A stretch of DNA of 64,000 nucleotides from Neisseria cinerea (GCF_900475315.1 NZ_LS483369.1:1054001-1118000); one strand, 5' to 3'. Positions 7,678 to 17,285 are shown, counted from the stretch's first letter. A program made the numbers and translations. Notes: generated by a model from the sequence alone, not told the origin.

Positions 7678-10302
7678 ATGAAAACCTCCGAACTGCGCCA
7701 AAAATTCCTAAAATTTTTCGAAACCAAAGGCCACACCGTCGTCCATTCATCCTCGCTCGTGCCGCACGACGACCCGACCCTACTGTTTACCAACGCGGGC
7801 ATGAACCAATTTAAAGACGTATTCTTAGGTTTCGACAAACGCCCGTACAGCCGTGCCACTACCGCGCAAAAATGCGTACGCGCAGGCGGCAAACACAACG
7901 ACTTGGAAAACGTAGGCTACACCGCCCGTCACCACACCTTCTTTGAAATGATGGGAAACTTCTCCTTCGGCGACTACTTCAAACGCGACGCCATCCACTT
8001 CGCTTGGGAGTTCCTCACTTCCCCCGAATGGCTCAATATCCCCAAAGACAAACTCTTGGCGACCGTTTACGCAGAAGACGACGAAGCCTACAACATCTGG
8101 TTGAACGAAATCGGTATGCCGTCTGAACGCATCGTCCGCATCGGTGACAACAAAGGCGCGAAATACGCGTCCGACAACTTCTGGCAAATGGGCGACACCG
8201 GCCCTTGTGGCCCCTGCTCCGAAATTTTCTACGACCACGGCGAAGAAATCTGGGGCGGCATTCCCGGCAGCCCCGAAGAAGACGGCGACCGCTGGATCGA
8301 AATTTGGAACTGCGTGTTCATGCAGTTCAACCGCGACGAACAAGGCAATATGAATCCGCTGCCCAAGCCGTCCGTCGATACCGGCATGGGCTTGGAGCGC
8401 ATGGCCGCCGTCATGCAGCATGTTCACAGCAACTACGAAATCGACTTGTTCCAAGACCTGCTCAAAGCCGTTGCCCGCGAAACCGGCGCACCTTTCAGCA
8501 TGGGAGAACCCAGTCTGAAAGTCATCGCCGACCACATCCGCTCCTGCTCATTCCTGATTGCAGACGGCGTATTGCCTTCCAACGAAGGCCGCGGCTACGT
8601 ATTGCGCCGCATTATCCGCCGCGCCGTGCGCCACGGTTACAAACTAGGTCAAAGCAAACCGTTCTTCCACAAACTCGTTGCCGATTTGGTCAAAGAGATG
8701 GGCGATGCCTACCCTGAATTGAAAGAAAAACAAGTTCAAATCGAAGAAGCGTTGAAAAACGAAGAAAGCCGTTTTGCCCAAACTTTGGAAACCGGTATGG
8801 CTTTGTTAGAAAACGCGCTGGCCAAAGGCGGCAAAACACTCGACGGCGAAATCATCTTCAAACTCTACGATACCTACGGTTTCCCATACGACTTGACTGC
8901 CGACATCTGCCGCGAACGCAATATCGAACTGGACGAAGCAGGCTTCGAGCGCGAAATGGAAGCCCAACGCGCACGCGCACGCGCCGCACAAAGCTTCAAA
9001 GCCAACGCCCAACTGCCTTATGACGGTCAAGACACCGAGTTTAAAGGTTATAGCGAACGCCAAACCGAATCCAAAGTCCTCGCCCTCTACAAAGACGGCG
9101 AGCAAGTCAACGAATTGAACGAAGGCGACGAAGGCGCCGTCGTTATCGATTTTACCCCGTTCTATGCAGAATCCGGCGGTCAAGTCGGCGACGTTGGCTA
9201 TATCTTCGCAGGCGAAAACCGCTTTGAAGTACGCGATACCCAAAAAATCAAAGCGGCCGTATTCGGCCAATTCGGCGTACAAACTTCAGGCCGTCTGAAA
9301 GTCGGCGACAGCGTTACCGCCAAAGTGGATGACGAAATCCGCAATGCCAATATGCGCAACCACAGCGCGACCCACTTGATGCACAAAGCCCTGCGCGATG
9401 TATTGGGCGAGCACGTTGAACAAAAAGGCTCGTTGGTTACCGCCGAATCCACCCGTTTCGACATTTCCCATCCTCAAGCGGTAACTACCGAAGAAATCGC
9501 CGAAGTCGAACGCCGCGTCAACGAAGCCATTTTGGCCAACGTTGCCGTCAACGCAGCCATTATGAGCATGGAAGATGCCCAAAAAACCGGCGCCATGATG
9601 CTCTTCGGCGAAAAATACGGCGACGAAGTGCGCGTACTGCAAATGGGCGGTTTCTCTACCGAATTGTGCGGCGGTACACACGTTTCACGCACCGGCGACA
9701 TCGGCCTCTTCAAAATCATCAGCGAAGGCGGTATTGCCGCAGGTGTGCGCCGTATCGAAGCCATCACCGGCCTGAACGCACTCAAATGGGCGCAAGAACA
9801 AGAGCGTTTGGTTAAAGACATCATCGCCGAAACCAAAGCCCAAACCGAAAAAGACGTACTGGCGAAAATCCAAGCAGGCGCAACACACGCCAAAGCATTG
9901 GAAAAAGAGTTGGCACGCGCCAAAGCAGAACTCGCTGTTCATGCGGGTGCCAAACTCTTGGACGATGCAAAAGACTTGGGTTCAGCCAAACTCGTTGCCG
10001 CACAAATTGAAGCCGATGCCGCAGCCCTACGCGAAATCGTAACCGACTTGACCGGCAAATCAGAACAAGCCATCGTATTGCTTGCCGCAGTCAACGACGG
10101 CAAAGTCTCCCTGTGCGCAGGCGTATCCAAACCGCTGACAAATAAAGTGAAAGCCGGCGACTTGGTCAAATTCGCAGCCGAACAAGTCGGCGGCAAAGGC
10201 GGCGGAAGACCGGATTTGGCACAGGCCGGCGGCAGCGATGTGGAGAAACTGCCCGCGATGATTGACAGCGTGAAAGACTGGGTCGGCGCGAAGCTGGCTT
10301 GA
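7678..10302 (+). CDS. alaS: Alanyl-tRNA synthetase
   Basis: AlaRS charges tRNA-Ala and edits mischarged Ser/Gly-tRNA. ATG 7678 ([19 protein letters not shown]) gives 874 residues, the usual bacterial length; an earlier in-frame start at 7657 is not family-like. The class II catalytic core has the N-terminal KTSELR block, [16 protein letters not shown], the motif 2 region [17 protein letters not shown], and GMGLERMA. The editing domain shows the HSATH metal-binding pair and the downstream CGGTH. The C-terminal end carries [15 protein letters not shown], the DHHA1-type C-Ala tail. It is transcribed alone and followed by a strong terminator. Confidence 0.98.
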   Translation: MKTSELRQKFLKFFETKGHTVVHSSSLVPHDDPTLLFTNAGMNQFKDVFLGFDKRPYSRATTAQKCVRAGGKHNDLENVGYTARHHTFFEMMGNFSFGDYFKRDAIHFAWEFLTSPEWLNIPKDKLLATVYAEDDEAYNIWLNEIGMPSERIVRIGDNKGAKYASDNFWQMGDTGPCGPCSEIFYDHGEEIWGGIPGSPEEDGDRWIEIWNCVFMQFNRDEQGNMNPLPKPSVDTGMGLERMAAVMQHVHSNYEIDLFQDLLKAVARETGAPFSMGEPSLKVIADHIRSCSFLIADGVLPSNEGRGYVLRRIIRRAVRHGYKLGQSKPFFHKLVADLVKEMGDAYPELKEKQVQIEEALKNEESRFAQTLETGMALLENALAKGGKTLDGEIIFKLYDTYGFPYDLTADICRERNIELDEAGFEREMEAQRARARAAQSFKANAQLPYDGQDTEFKGYSERQTESKVLALYKDGEQVNELNEGDEGAVVIDFTPFYAESGGQVGDVGYIFAGENRFEVRDTQKIKAAVFGQFGVQTSGRLKVGDSVTAKVDDEIRNANMRNHSATHLMHKALRDVLGEHVEQKGSLVTAESTRFDISHPQAVTTEEIAEVERRVNEAILANVAVNAAIMSMEDAQKTGAMMLFGEKYGDEVRVLQMGGFSTELCGGTHVSRTGDIGLFKIISEGGIAAGVRRIEAITGLNALKWAQEQERLVKDIIAETKAQTEKDVLAKIQAGATHAKALEKELARAKAELAVHAGAKLLDDAKDLGSAKLVAAQIEADAAALREIVTDLTGKSEQAIVLLAAVNDGKVSLCAGVSKPLTNKVKAGDLVKFAAEQVGGKGGGRPDLAQAGGSDVEKLPAMIDSVKDWVGAKLA

Positions 10303-10308
10303 TGTAAG

Positions 10309-10340
10309 AAAGGCAGCCTGAAAGTTTCAGGCTGCCTTTT
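10309..10340 (+). terminator. Rho-independent terminator of alaS
   Basis: A 15-bp stem (AAAGGCAGCCTGAAA with its complement) around a one-base loop, ending in TTTT, directly after the alaS stop. It is not a DUS hairpin. Confidence 0.9.
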
Positions 10341-10360
10341 GTGCAGAAAAATATAAAAAT

Positions 10361-10378
10361 GTTGGGTCATGATCCAAC
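10361..10378. repeat. Near-palindrome GTTGGGTCATGATCCAAC, copy 1 of 3
   Basis: This near-palindrome with one mismatched pair lies just before the PIN-like gene. Related copies occur at 12076-12092 and 12444-12460 on its other side. It covers the position of the -35 box for the TATAAT at 10395-10400, so it may act as an operator; that is inference. Confidence 0.55.
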
Positions 10379-10394
10379 CTTGCTATTAGATTTT

Positions 10395-10400
10395 TATAAT
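10395..10400 (+). promoter_or_regulatory. Probable -10 box of the PIN-like gene
   Basis: A perfect TATAAT 23 bases before the ATG at 10423, with AAGGAAAC as ribosome binding site in between. No good -35 hexamer lies 17 bases upstream; that position is occupied by the palindrome at 10361-10378. Confidence 0.5.
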
Positions 10401-10422
10401 TTTAAAAGTCAAGGAAACAAAA

Positions 10423-11889
10423 ATGCCTTCTATAAAAGATGTATTTAAATGGGCACTACCATTAACCGAAAAAGAAAAAAAAGAAATTTGGGAAAATGCA
10501 GTATTAACAGTTGATACAAATGTTTTATTGGATTTATATCGTTACCATAAAGACACTAGAGAAAGTATTTTGAATAGTTTAAAGCTATTCAAGGGGAGGA
10601 TTTGGCTCTCAGACCAAGCTGCCAATGAATTCTTTAAAAATAAGAATGAAGTAATTTACTCTGCAAAAGAACAATTTGAAGCTGCACAAACCTCTACAAT
10701 CCAAAACATTAAGAATAAGATAGATAACATTGCCAGTGATATAAAGGGGAATCGAGCTATATCTAAGAAATTAATTGATGCGTTGGAGCTTGATAAATAC
10801 AAAACTGATATTTTAGAGAAGCTTGATAAAGTTGAATGGGATGATGCATATATAAATAATACAGAATCAGATAATGTTCTTGAGAATATTTTAGAATTAT
10901 TTGGAGATAATAATTGCTTAGGTGAGCCTTTTTCAGAATCTGATAAAAAAGAATTAATTGAACTGGCCAATAAAAGATTTGAAAATAAAATTCCTCCAGG
11001 ATATGCGGATGCAGGAAAGGATGGAAAAGATAGAAAATATGGCGATTTCTTCTTATGGGAACAAATACTCAGGCATGGCAATGAAATTAAAAAACCCATT
11101 ATTTTAGTTACCTCTGAACAAAAAGAAGATTGGTGGGAAAGACGTTCAGGCAAGACAATTGGTCTCCGGCTTGAGTTAAAAAAAGAAGCTCAAGATAGAG
11201 AATGTAAAATTCTTGTATTGCAAACGAAGAGTTTTCTTGCATTGGCGGAAAAATATAAAACAGATGATCAGGACATTGATAATAAAGATGCCATAGATGA
11301 GGTAAAACAATTAGATAAAGAAAAAATTAATCAAGAAACACACAAACAAAATAAATCTCTTCTACACTCAAAAATTCACACTGTAAAAGATGTACAACAA
11401 GAAATTGAATATATTGACGATAATAGTAACGTTGGATATTTGATTTGTACTATTAGCAGGCCAACTTCTCGTTTTACTGTAACAGGAAGATTTAATCCAA
11501 GATTTAAAATTGTTCCTAAAGTTTCAGTACGATTGATCGATAGTCCAAGTGGTGTATACAACGATCCACATGCCGCAACAGGTACAACCTACGATTTTAA
11601 TATCCACTTACATGCAGAACGTGGCAATGCATTACCTGAAGGAGAGTATGTTTTTAAATATTTCGCATTTAATGACTCAATTAATTACTTTGATAGTTAT
11701 GAAAAAATTGTAAACTGCCCTGAGTGTTTTTCTCCTTATTTAGTCGATGCCAATGTTTGCACAGAATGCGATTATCATGCCTTAAGAGAATGTCAAGCAT
11801 GTGGTGCTGAAATTCTCCCGCAAGAATTAGATTGCGCCCCATTTTGTGGACATTGTGCTTACATGATAGAAAAGCTAAATGAAGAATGA
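10423..11889 (+). CDS. PIN-like nuclease domain protein with C-terminal zinc ribbons
   Basis: A 488-residue protein, unlike its neighbours in base composition (much more A+T-rich, AAA/AAT/ATA codons common), so probably acquired by transfer. The N-terminal half resembles the PIN-like (DUF4935/PIN_8) fold: VDTNVLLDLYRY with Asp31, NEFF with Glu69, KYGDFFLWEQIL with Asp208, and ILVTSEQKEDWW with Asp236, the acidic set expected of a metal-dependent ribonuclease. A charged helical insert fills about 75-190. Residues about 310-425 look beta-rich with no known name. The C-terminus has nine cysteines, pairing as C432/C435, C446/C449, C457/C460 and C475/C478, that is two zinc ribbons. Function is unknown; an RNA-directed defence or stress nuclease is plausible. 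No partner gene is adjacent. Confidence 0.8.
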   Translation: MPSIKDVFKWALPLTEKEKKEIWENAVLTVDTNVLLDLYRYHKDTRESILNSLKLFKGRIWLSDQAANEFFKNKNEVIYSAKEQFEAAQTSTIQNIKNKIDNIASDIKGNRAISKKLIDALELDKYKTDILEKLDKVEWDDAYINNTESDNVLENILELFGDNNCLGEPFSESDKKELIELANKRFENKIPPGYADAGKDGKDRKYGDFFLWEQILRHGNEIKKPIILVTSEQKEDWWERRSGKTIGLRLELKKEAQDRECKILVLQTKSFLALAEKYKTDDQDIDNKDAIDEVKQLDKEKINQETHKQNKSLLHSKIHTVKDVQQEIEYIDDNSNVGYLICTISRPTSRFTVTGRFNPRFKIVPKVSVRLIDSPSGVYNDPHAATGTTYDFNIHLHAERGNALPEGEYVFKYFAFNDSINYFDSYEKIVNCPECFSPYLVDANVCTECDYHALRECQACGAEILPQELDCAPFCGHCAYMIEKLNEE

Positions 11890-11894
11890 CACAA

Positions 11895-12139
11895 AGCAAG
11901 CCGTAGCCCGCACCCCTGTCAACCGCGTGCGTGGCTAGACCACACACTCTACCACTGCGGGCGACGCAAACCTTAAGATTGAGGTGTAGGGTGTGTGCGG
12001 TACGCCCGCACGCGGTTTTTGTTGTTACCAAATGATCCCAAACCATGCTGTAATTCAGTCGGCAGTAAACGCTGCTTGGGTCATGTACCAACAAAACTCA
12101 ATATCAAAGGCCGTCTGAAAAATAATTTTCAGACGGCCT
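11895..12139. repeat. Structured intergenic repeat, copy A
   Basis: About 245 bp, starting AGCAAGCCGTAGCC and ending in a paired DUS, which recurs at 12263-12519 in the same orientation with scattered differences. Inside are inverted arms: CCGCGTG...CACAC.CTAC at the left pairs with GTAGGGTGTGTGCGG...CACGCGG at the right, able to fold into a long hairpin of about 95 bases. It contains the motif TTGGGTCATGTACCAAC. Confidence 0.85.
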
Positions 12140-12142
12140 TTC
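12107..12142. terminator. Paired-DUS hairpin downstream of the PIN-like gene
   Basis: AAAGGCCGTCTGAAAA and its complement, the GG-CCGTCTGAA variant of the DUS. It is the first candidate terminator after the PIN-like gene and forms the end of repeat copy A. Confidence 0.7.
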
Positions 12143-12202
12143 TGTTTTCATTTAAAACTGATTAATCCTTAAATTTAATCTTTTTATTCAATCATCTAAC
12201 AA

Positions 12203-12262
12203 TCAATCTTTCTCAACCGTAAAAAACTGTTCTTCCTGTTTCAAAGCATTACCGTCTGCATC
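12203..12262 (-). pseudogene. Possible C-terminal gene scrap
   Basis: On the minus strand 19 codons read DADGNALKQEEQFFTVEKD then TGA. The text is protein-like and stops cleanly, but it is cut off at its upstream end exactly where repeat copy B begins. It may be the tail of a gene removed by recombination at the repeat. The frame is short, so chance is not excluded. Confidence 0.3.
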
Positions 12263-12519
12263 AGCAAGCCGTAGCCTGCATCCCCACTAACCGCGTGTGT
12301 GGCTACGCCACACACCCTACCACTGCGGGCGACGCAAACTTTAAGATTAAGGTGTAGGGTGTGTGCGGTACGCACGCACGCGGTTTTTGTTGCTACCGAA
12401 TGATTCCAAACCATGCCGTAATCCAGTCAGCAGCAAACGTAGCTTGGGTCATAACCCAACGAAATCCTCATATCACCCGTAATCTCAAAGCTGTCTGAAA
12501 AATAATTTTCAGACGGCCT
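12263..12519. repeat. Structured intergenic repeat, copy B
   Basis: Direct copy of the element at 11895-12139, about 257 bp, with the same inverted arms, the motif TTGGGTCATAACCCAAC and a terminal DUS pair whose left arm has degenerated to GCTGTCTGAA. Copy B has a short extra stretch before the DUS. Confidence 0.85.
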
Positions 12520-12529
12520 CTCTCTATCG

Positions 12530-12575
12530 AAAGCAGCCTGCACTTTCAAAAATTGAAGTGCAGGCTGCTTTTTGT
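12530..12575. terminator. Rho-independent terminator
   Basis: A 16-bp stem (AAAGCAGCCTGCACTT with its complement) with a short A-rich loop, followed on the plus strand by TTTTT. It resembles the alaS terminator in its GCAGCCTG arm and is not followed by the gene it would end, which suggests a gene has been lost here. Confidence 0.8.
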
Positions 12576-12580
12576 GATGA

Positions 12581-12609
12581 TTGGAAAAAACTCGTACTAT
12601 TTTTATACT
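12581..12609 (+). promoter_or_regulatory. Sigma-70-type promoter for the ORF at 12658
   Basis: TTGGAA at 12581-12586 and TATACT at 12604-12609 with a 17-base spacer, followed by AAAGGAATCCTT as ribosome binding site before ATG 12658. Confidence 0.6.
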
Positions 12610-12657
12610 GTATATTGTTCAGGTACAAAGTAAAACGAATTACCCAAAGGAATCCTT

Positions 12658-12900
12658 ATGTTTAAGACGCTCAAAAGCATTTGGCAGGAAATTACGCAAA
12701 AAGGCAAAATCTTCCTGTACCAAATGGCATTCACGCTGCTGATTCCTTTGCGTAACTGGGCGCTTTCGCCGCAACAAATCGCGCAACGGCTGCACTTTGT
12801 GCCGCACCCCCGAATTTGCTGCGGGGCGGGTTATTTCAGTTGCGTAGGGTGGGCTTCAGCCCACCGTTTCTTCATTTTCGGTTGTCGATTGGTGGGCTAA
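12658..12900 (+). pseudogene. Truncated ORF interrupted by an inverted-repeat element
   Basis: The first 50 or so codons (MFKTLKSIWQEITQKGK..., then FTLLIPLRNWALSPQQ) look like a genuine protein start with one hydrophobic segment, a promoter and a good ribosome binding site. From about 12843 the frame runs through the inverted repeat element at 12842-12914 and the residues become meaningless (CCGAGYFSCVGWASAHRF), ending at 12900. I do not recognise the parent protein. It is either a dead gene start or a short orphan peptide with a new C-terminus. Confidence 0.5.
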
Positions 12901-12914
12901 AGCCCGCCCTACGG
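12842..12914. repeat. Short inverted-repeat element (GTAGGGTGGGCTTCAGCCCACC type)
   Basis: Arms CGTAGGGTGGGCTTCAGCCC and GGGCTAAAGCCCGCCCTACG are near-perfect inverted repeats, each with an internal small palindrome, around a T-rich centre. Length about 73 bp. The shape is that of a non-coding REP- or MITE-like repeat. It shares GTAGGGTG with the arms of the repeats at 11895 and 12263. Confidence 0.75.
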
Positions 12915-13114
12915 TTACTGATTTGCCCCCTCATCCGAATCACGCCGCACCGCAAAAAACGCGCGCCCGATGCGGCAACCGCTTCCGACATCGGGCGCAA
13001 TGAGACAAAACGGCAATATGCCGATACGGATACGTCATCCTCCGCCTGCCTGTTTTTTATATCATGCTCAATTTTATCTGTGCGTTACGGCGGCATGCCG
13101 TCTGAAGGGTGTTT

Positions 13115-14059
13115 ATGTCTGCATCTAAGAAATTTCCGATTCCTTTGAGCTATTTCAGCATCGCGCTGGGCTTGTTTGCCTTGGGTCTGTCGTGGCGTTA
13201 CGGCGCGTCTGTCGGGCTGCTGCCCGCCTTGGCCGCCGAATCGCTGCTTGCGGCGGCTTCGGTTGTCTGGCTCTTGCTGGTGGCGGCATACCTGATCAAA
13301 ATATTTGCGTACCGAAACGATTTTTTGTCTGATTTTCGGGACTTGGTGCAATGCTGCTTCATCAGCGCGATTCCGATTACCGCCATGTTGGAGGGACTCG
13401 CGCTAAAGCCCTATCAGGCAGGCGCGGCGGCAATCCTGATTTATGCCGGCGTTGCCGGACAGTTGGCGTTTTCAATGTATCGGGCGGCCGGTCTGTGGCG
13501 CGGCCTGCATTCCTTGGAGGCGACAACGCCGATTATTTACCTGCCTACGGTGGCGACAAACTTTGTCAGCGCGTCATCTCTGGCGGCGTTGGGGCATCAT
13601 GATTATGCGGCTTTGTTTTTCGGCGCGGGTATGTTTTCCTGGCTGAGCTTGGAAGCCTCCATCTTGGGCAGGCTGCGCACAGCTGCACCGGTCGGCACGG
13701 CGGCGCGCGGCGTGGTCGGCATCCAGCTTGCACCCGCCTTTGTCGGCTGCGGCGCGTATTTTGCCGTCGGCGGTAAAATCGACGGTTTTGCGTTGGCATT
13801 AATCGGCTACGGCTGCCTGCAGCTTTTGTTCTTGCTGCGCCTGACCCGCTGGTTTTGGGAAGGCGGTTTTACGATGAGCTTTTGGGGATTTTCATTCGGT
13901 TTCGCGGCAATGGCGGGATGCGGCCTGCATCTGGCGGCTTCCAGCGTATTGTCGGGCTTGGGGCTGACGCTTGCCGCCGCTGGATCGGCAGGCGTGGCGC
14001 TGCTGCTTGCCGGTACGCTGCACCGGATAGCGACAAGGCGTTTCTTGGTACGCGGCTGA
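13115..14059 (+). CDS. tehA: TehA-like C4-dicarboxylate/tellurite-resistance channel (TDT family)
   Basis: A 314-residue membrane protein with the ten hydrophobic helices of the TehA/SLAC1 anion-channel family. ATG 13115 is preferred over GTG 13109, because GAAGGG at 13104-13109 serves as ribosome binding site; that site overlaps a DUS. Family landmarks include IPLSYFSIALGLFALGLSWR at the N-terminus, TPIIYLPTVATNFVSA and the aromatic-rich FFGAGMFSWLSLE, where the conserved gating Phe is expected. TehA with TehB gives tellurite resistance in other bacteria; here tehB is 16 kb away at 29862, so they are not an operon. Confidence 0.88.
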   Translation: MSASKKFPIPLSYFSIALGLFALGLSWRYGASVGLLPALAAESLLAAASVVWLLLVAAYLIKIFAYRNDFLSDFRDLVQCCFISAIPITAMLEGLALKPYQAGAAAILIYAGVAGQLAFSMYRAAGLWRGLHSLEATTPIIYLPTVATNFVSASSLAALGHHDYAALFFGAGMFSWLSLEASILGRLRTAAPVGTAARGVVGIQLAPAFVGCGAYFAVGGKIDGFALALIGYGCLQLLFLLRLTRWFWEGGFTMSFWGFSFGFAAMAGCGLHLAASSVLSGLGLTLAAAGSAGVALLLAGTLHRIATRRFLVRG

Positions 14060-14077
14060 TGCGTTTGCCGCCTTGTC

Positions 14078-14118
14078 AAAAATGCCGTCTGAAACGCTGG
14101 GCTTCAGACGGCATTTTT
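14078..14118. terminator. Convergent paired-DUS terminator
   Basis: AAAAATGCCGTCTGAA and its complement with poly-T on both sides, between the convergent tehA and gpmA stops. Confidence 0.85.
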
Positions 14119-14130
14119 TATTTCAAACCC

Positions 14131-14814
14131 TTACAGGTAGAATTTTTCGATGACTTTCAGGTTGTCGTCTAATTTGTACACCAGCGGCTGACCGGTCGGG
14201 ATTTCCAAGCCCATGATGTCTTCGTCGGAAATGCCCTCGATGTGTTTTGCCAGCGCGCGCAGGGAGTTGCCGTGCGCCGCTACCAAGACGCGTTTGCCGC
14301 TCAAAATCGCGGGGGCGATTTGGTCTTCCCAAAACGGTAATACGCGCTCCAGCGTTACTTTCAGGTTTTCGCCGTCGGGTACGACATCGGCAGGCAGATG
14401 GGCATAGCGGCGGTCTTTGTGTGCGGAAAACTCATCGTCTTTGTCCAAAAGCGGTGGCAGGGTGTCGTAGCTGCGCCGCCAGATGCGGACTTGCTCGTCG
14501 CCGTATTTTTCGGCGGTTTGTTTTTTGTCCAAACCTTGCAGTTGGCCGTAGTGGCGTTCGTTCAGTCGCCATGTTTTGATTTGCGGTACGAACAGTTGGT
14601 CGGATTCTTCCAAAACGATGTTGCAGGTCTTAATCGCGCGGGTCAGGACGGATGTGAAGGCGATGTCGAACTCATAGCCGTTTTCTTTCAGTTTTTTACC
14701 GGCGGCGGCGGCCTCGGCAAGCCCCTGCTCGCTCAGCTTCACGTCGCGCCAGCCTGTAAACAGGTTTTTCGCGTTCCATTCGCTTTGTCCGTGGCGGATA
14801 AATACCAGTTCCAT
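14131..14814 (-). CDS. gpmA: 2,3-bisphosphoglycerate-dependent phosphoglycerate mutase
   Basis: GpmA interconverts 3- and 2-phosphoglycerate in glycolysis and gluconeogenesis, in the cytoplasm. The 227-residue protein has the histidine phosphatase signature [12 protein letters not shown] with the phospho-accepting His, then [26 protein letters not shown] and the second catalytic His in [13 protein letters not shown]. Length matches the dPGM class. Start ATG 14814 follows GGAGATGAT. Confidence 0.97.
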   Translation of the reverse strand: MELVFIRHGQSEWNAKNLFTGWRDVKLSEQGLAEAAAAGKKLKENGYEFDIAFTSVLTRAIKTCNIVLEESDQLFVPQIKTWRLNERHYGQLQGLDKKQTAEKYGDEQVRIWRRSYDTLPPLLDKDDEFSAHKDRRYAHLPADVVPDGENLKVTLERVLPFWEDQIAPAILSGKRVLVAAHGNSLRALAKHIEGISDEDIMGLEIPTGQPLVYKLDDNLKVIEKFYL

Positions 14815-14962
14815 ATCATCTCCAATGTGTGAAAGTGGGAAAGCCTTATTTATAACATATTTTCACATTTCCCGTATTTGATTCAGATTCAGACACGGCG
14901 CCCACTATGGTTTGCCGTTTTGATTTACAATAATGTCCTTTGCTTTACATTCCGCATACACA

Positions 14963-17266
14963 ATGAATACGCAACCGCACGCTTCCCATACCGATTCCAA
15001 TACGCTGATGCTCGGTCAATACGCCGAACGCGCCTATCTCGAATACGCCATGAGCGTGGTCAAAGGCCGCGCGCTGCCTGAAGTTTCAGACGGCCAAAAG
15101 CCTGTGCAGCGGCGTATTTTGTTTGCCATGCGCGATATGGGTTTGACGGCGGGAGCGAAGCCGGTGAAATCGGCGCGCGTGGTCGGCGAAATTTTGGGTA
15201 AATACCACCCGCACGGCGACAGTTCTGCCTATGAGGCAATGGTTCGCATGGCGCAGGATTTTACCTTGCGCTATCCCTTAATCGACGGCATCGGCAACTT
15301 CGGTTCGCGTGATGGCGACGGAGCGGCGGCGATGCGTTACACCGAAGCGCGGCTGACGCCGATTGCGGAATTGCTGTTGTCCGAAATCAATCAGGGTACG
15401 GTAGATTTTGTGCCGAACTACGACGGCGCGTTTGACGAGCCTGTACACCTGCCAGCCCGTCTGCCTATGGTGTTGCTCAACGGTGCGTCGGGCATTGCGG
15501 TGGGCATGGCGACCGAAATTCCGTCGCACAATTTGAACGAGGTCACGCAGGCGGCGATTGCGCTGTTGAAAAAGCCAACGCTGGAAACCGCCGACCTGAT
15601 GCAATATATTCCCGCTCCCGATTTTGCCGGTGGTGGTCAAATCATCACGCCGGCGGACGAATTGCGCCGCATTTACGAAACCGGCAAGGGCAGCGTGCGC
15701 GTGCGTGCACGTTACGAAATCGAGAAGCTGGCGCGCGGACAATGGCGCGTGATTGTGACCGAGCTGCCGCCGAACGCCAATTCCGCCAAAATCCTTGCCG
15801 AAATCGAAGAACAGACCAACCCGAAACCGAAAGCGGGTAAAAAGCAGCTGAACCAAGACCAGCTCAATACCAAAAAGCTGATGCTGGATTTAATCGACCG
15901 CGTGCGCGACGAGTCCGACGGCGAACATCCTGTGCGCCTTGTATTTGAACCAAAATCTAGCCGCATCGATATGGATACTTTCATCAACACGCTGATGGCG
16001 CAAACTTCGCTGGAAGGCAATGTGTCCATGAACTTGGTGATGATGGGGCTGGACAATCGCCCCGCGCAGAAAAACCTGAAAACGATTTTGCAGGAATGGC
16101 TGGATTTCCGCGTCGTGACCGTCACACGTCGTCTGAAATTCCGTTTGAACCAAGTGGAAAAACGGTTGCACATTCTTGAAGGTCGTCTGAAAGTCTTTCT
16201 GCACATCGATGAAGTGATTAAAGTCATCCGCGAATCAGACGATCCTAAAACCGATTTGATGGCGGCGTTCGGGCTGACCGAAATGCAAGCCGAAGACATT
16301 TTGGAAATCCGCCTGCGCCAGTTGGCACGTTTGGAAGGGTTTAAACTCGAAAAAGAATTGAACGAGTTGCGCGAAGAACAAGGTCGTCTGAATATTCTTT
16401 TGGGCGACGAAAACGAAAAGCGCAAGCTGATTATCAAAGAGATGCAGGCGGACATGAAGCAGTTCGGCGACGCGCGCCGCACGCTGGTGGAAGAAGCCGG
16501 ACGCGCCGTGTTGACGCAAACCACCGCCGACGAACCCATCACGCTGATTCTGTCGGAAAAAGGCTGGATACGCAGCCGCGCCGGACACAACCTCGATTTG
16601 AGCCAAACCGCGTTCAAAGAAGGCGACCGCCTCAAACAAACCCTCGAAGGCCGCACCGTTTTACCCGTCGTCATCCTCGATTCATTGGGCAGAACCTACA
16701 CGCTTGATGCCGCCGAAATCCCCGGCGGACGTGGCGACGGCGTGCCGGTTTCATCCTTAATCGAGCTACAAAACGGAGCAAAACCCGTCGCCATGCTCAC
16801 CGGACAGCCCGAACAGCACTACCTACTCTCAGGCAGCGGCGGCTACGGTTTCATCACTAAACTGGGCGATATGGTCGGACGCGTGAAAGCGGGCAAAGTG
16901 GTGATGACCGTAGACAGCGGCGAAACCGTCCTGCCGCCGATTGCGGTTTTTGCCTCTTCGCTGATCAATCCCGACTGCAAAATCATTGCCGCCACCAATC
17001 AAAACCGCGCCATCGCCTTCCCCATCGGCGAATTGAAAATCATGCCGAAAGGCAAAGGACTGCAAATCATCGGATTAAACGCCGGCGAATCGATGACGCA
17101 TACCGGCGTTTCCTCCGAAACGGAAATCCTGATTGACAGCGAAGGCAAACGCGGCGCGGCACACAAAGACCGGATCCCCGTCTCCCTGCTTGAGGCAAAA
17201 CGCGGCAAAAAAGGCAAACTATTACCCATATCAGGCATCCTGAAACAGCTTTCTTCCCCGAAATAA
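14963..17266 (+). CDS. parC: DNA topoisomerase IV subunit A
   Basis: ParC with ParE decatenates daughter chromosomes. ATG 14963 ([10 protein letters not shown]) gives 767 residues and makes the quinolone region fall at the usual neisserial numbering: Asp86, Ser87, Ser88, Glu91 in [10 protein letters not shown]. These are the unmutated residues, so no ParC-mediated quinolone resistance is predicted. The catalytic tyrosine is Tyr126 in MRYTEARLT. The breakage-reunion domain is followed by a coiled region and a C-terminal GyrA-type beta-propeller ([30 protein letters not shown]). The frame is open to 14933, but the extra residues are not conserved in type. The downstream kinase gene starts 20 bases after the stop. 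Confidence 0.97.
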   Translation: MNTQPHASHTDSNTLMLGQYAERAYLEYAMSVVKGRALPEVSDGQKPVQRRILFAMRDMGLTAGAKPVKSARVVGEILGKYHPHGDSSAYEAMVRMAQDFTLRYPLIDGIGNFGSRDGDGAAAMRYTEARLTPIAELLLSEINQGTVDFVPNYDGAFDEPVHLPARLPMVLLNGASGIAVGMATEIPSHNLNEVTQAAIALLKKPTLETADLMQYIPAPDFAGGGQIITPADELRRIYETGKGSVRVRARYEIEKLARGQWRVIVTELPPNANSAKILAEIEEQTNPKPKAGKKQLNQDQLNTKKLMLDLIDRVRDESDGEHPVRLVFEPKSSRIDMDTFINTLMAQTSLEGNVSMNLVMMGLDNRPAQKNLKTILQEWLDFRVVTVTRRLKFRLNQVEKRLHILEGRLKVFLHIDEVIKVIRESDDPKTDLMAAFGLTEMQAEDILEIRLRQLARLEGFKLEKELNELREEQGRLNILLGDENEKRKLIIKEMQADMKQFGDARRTLVEEAGRAVLTQTTADEPITLILSEKGWIRSRAGHNLDLSQTAFKEGDRLKQTLEGRTVLPVVILDSLGRTYTLDAAEIPGGRGDGVPVSSLIELQNGAKPVAMLTGQPEQHYLLSGSGGYGFITKLGDMVGRVKAGKVVMTVDSGETVLPPIAVFASSLINPDCKIIAATNQNRAIAFPIGELKIMPKGKGLQIIGLNAGESMTHTGVSSETEILIDSEGKRGAAHKDRIPVSLLEAKRGKKGKLLPISGILKQLSSPK

Positions 17267-17285
17267 ACCCGATTCCGCACATATT

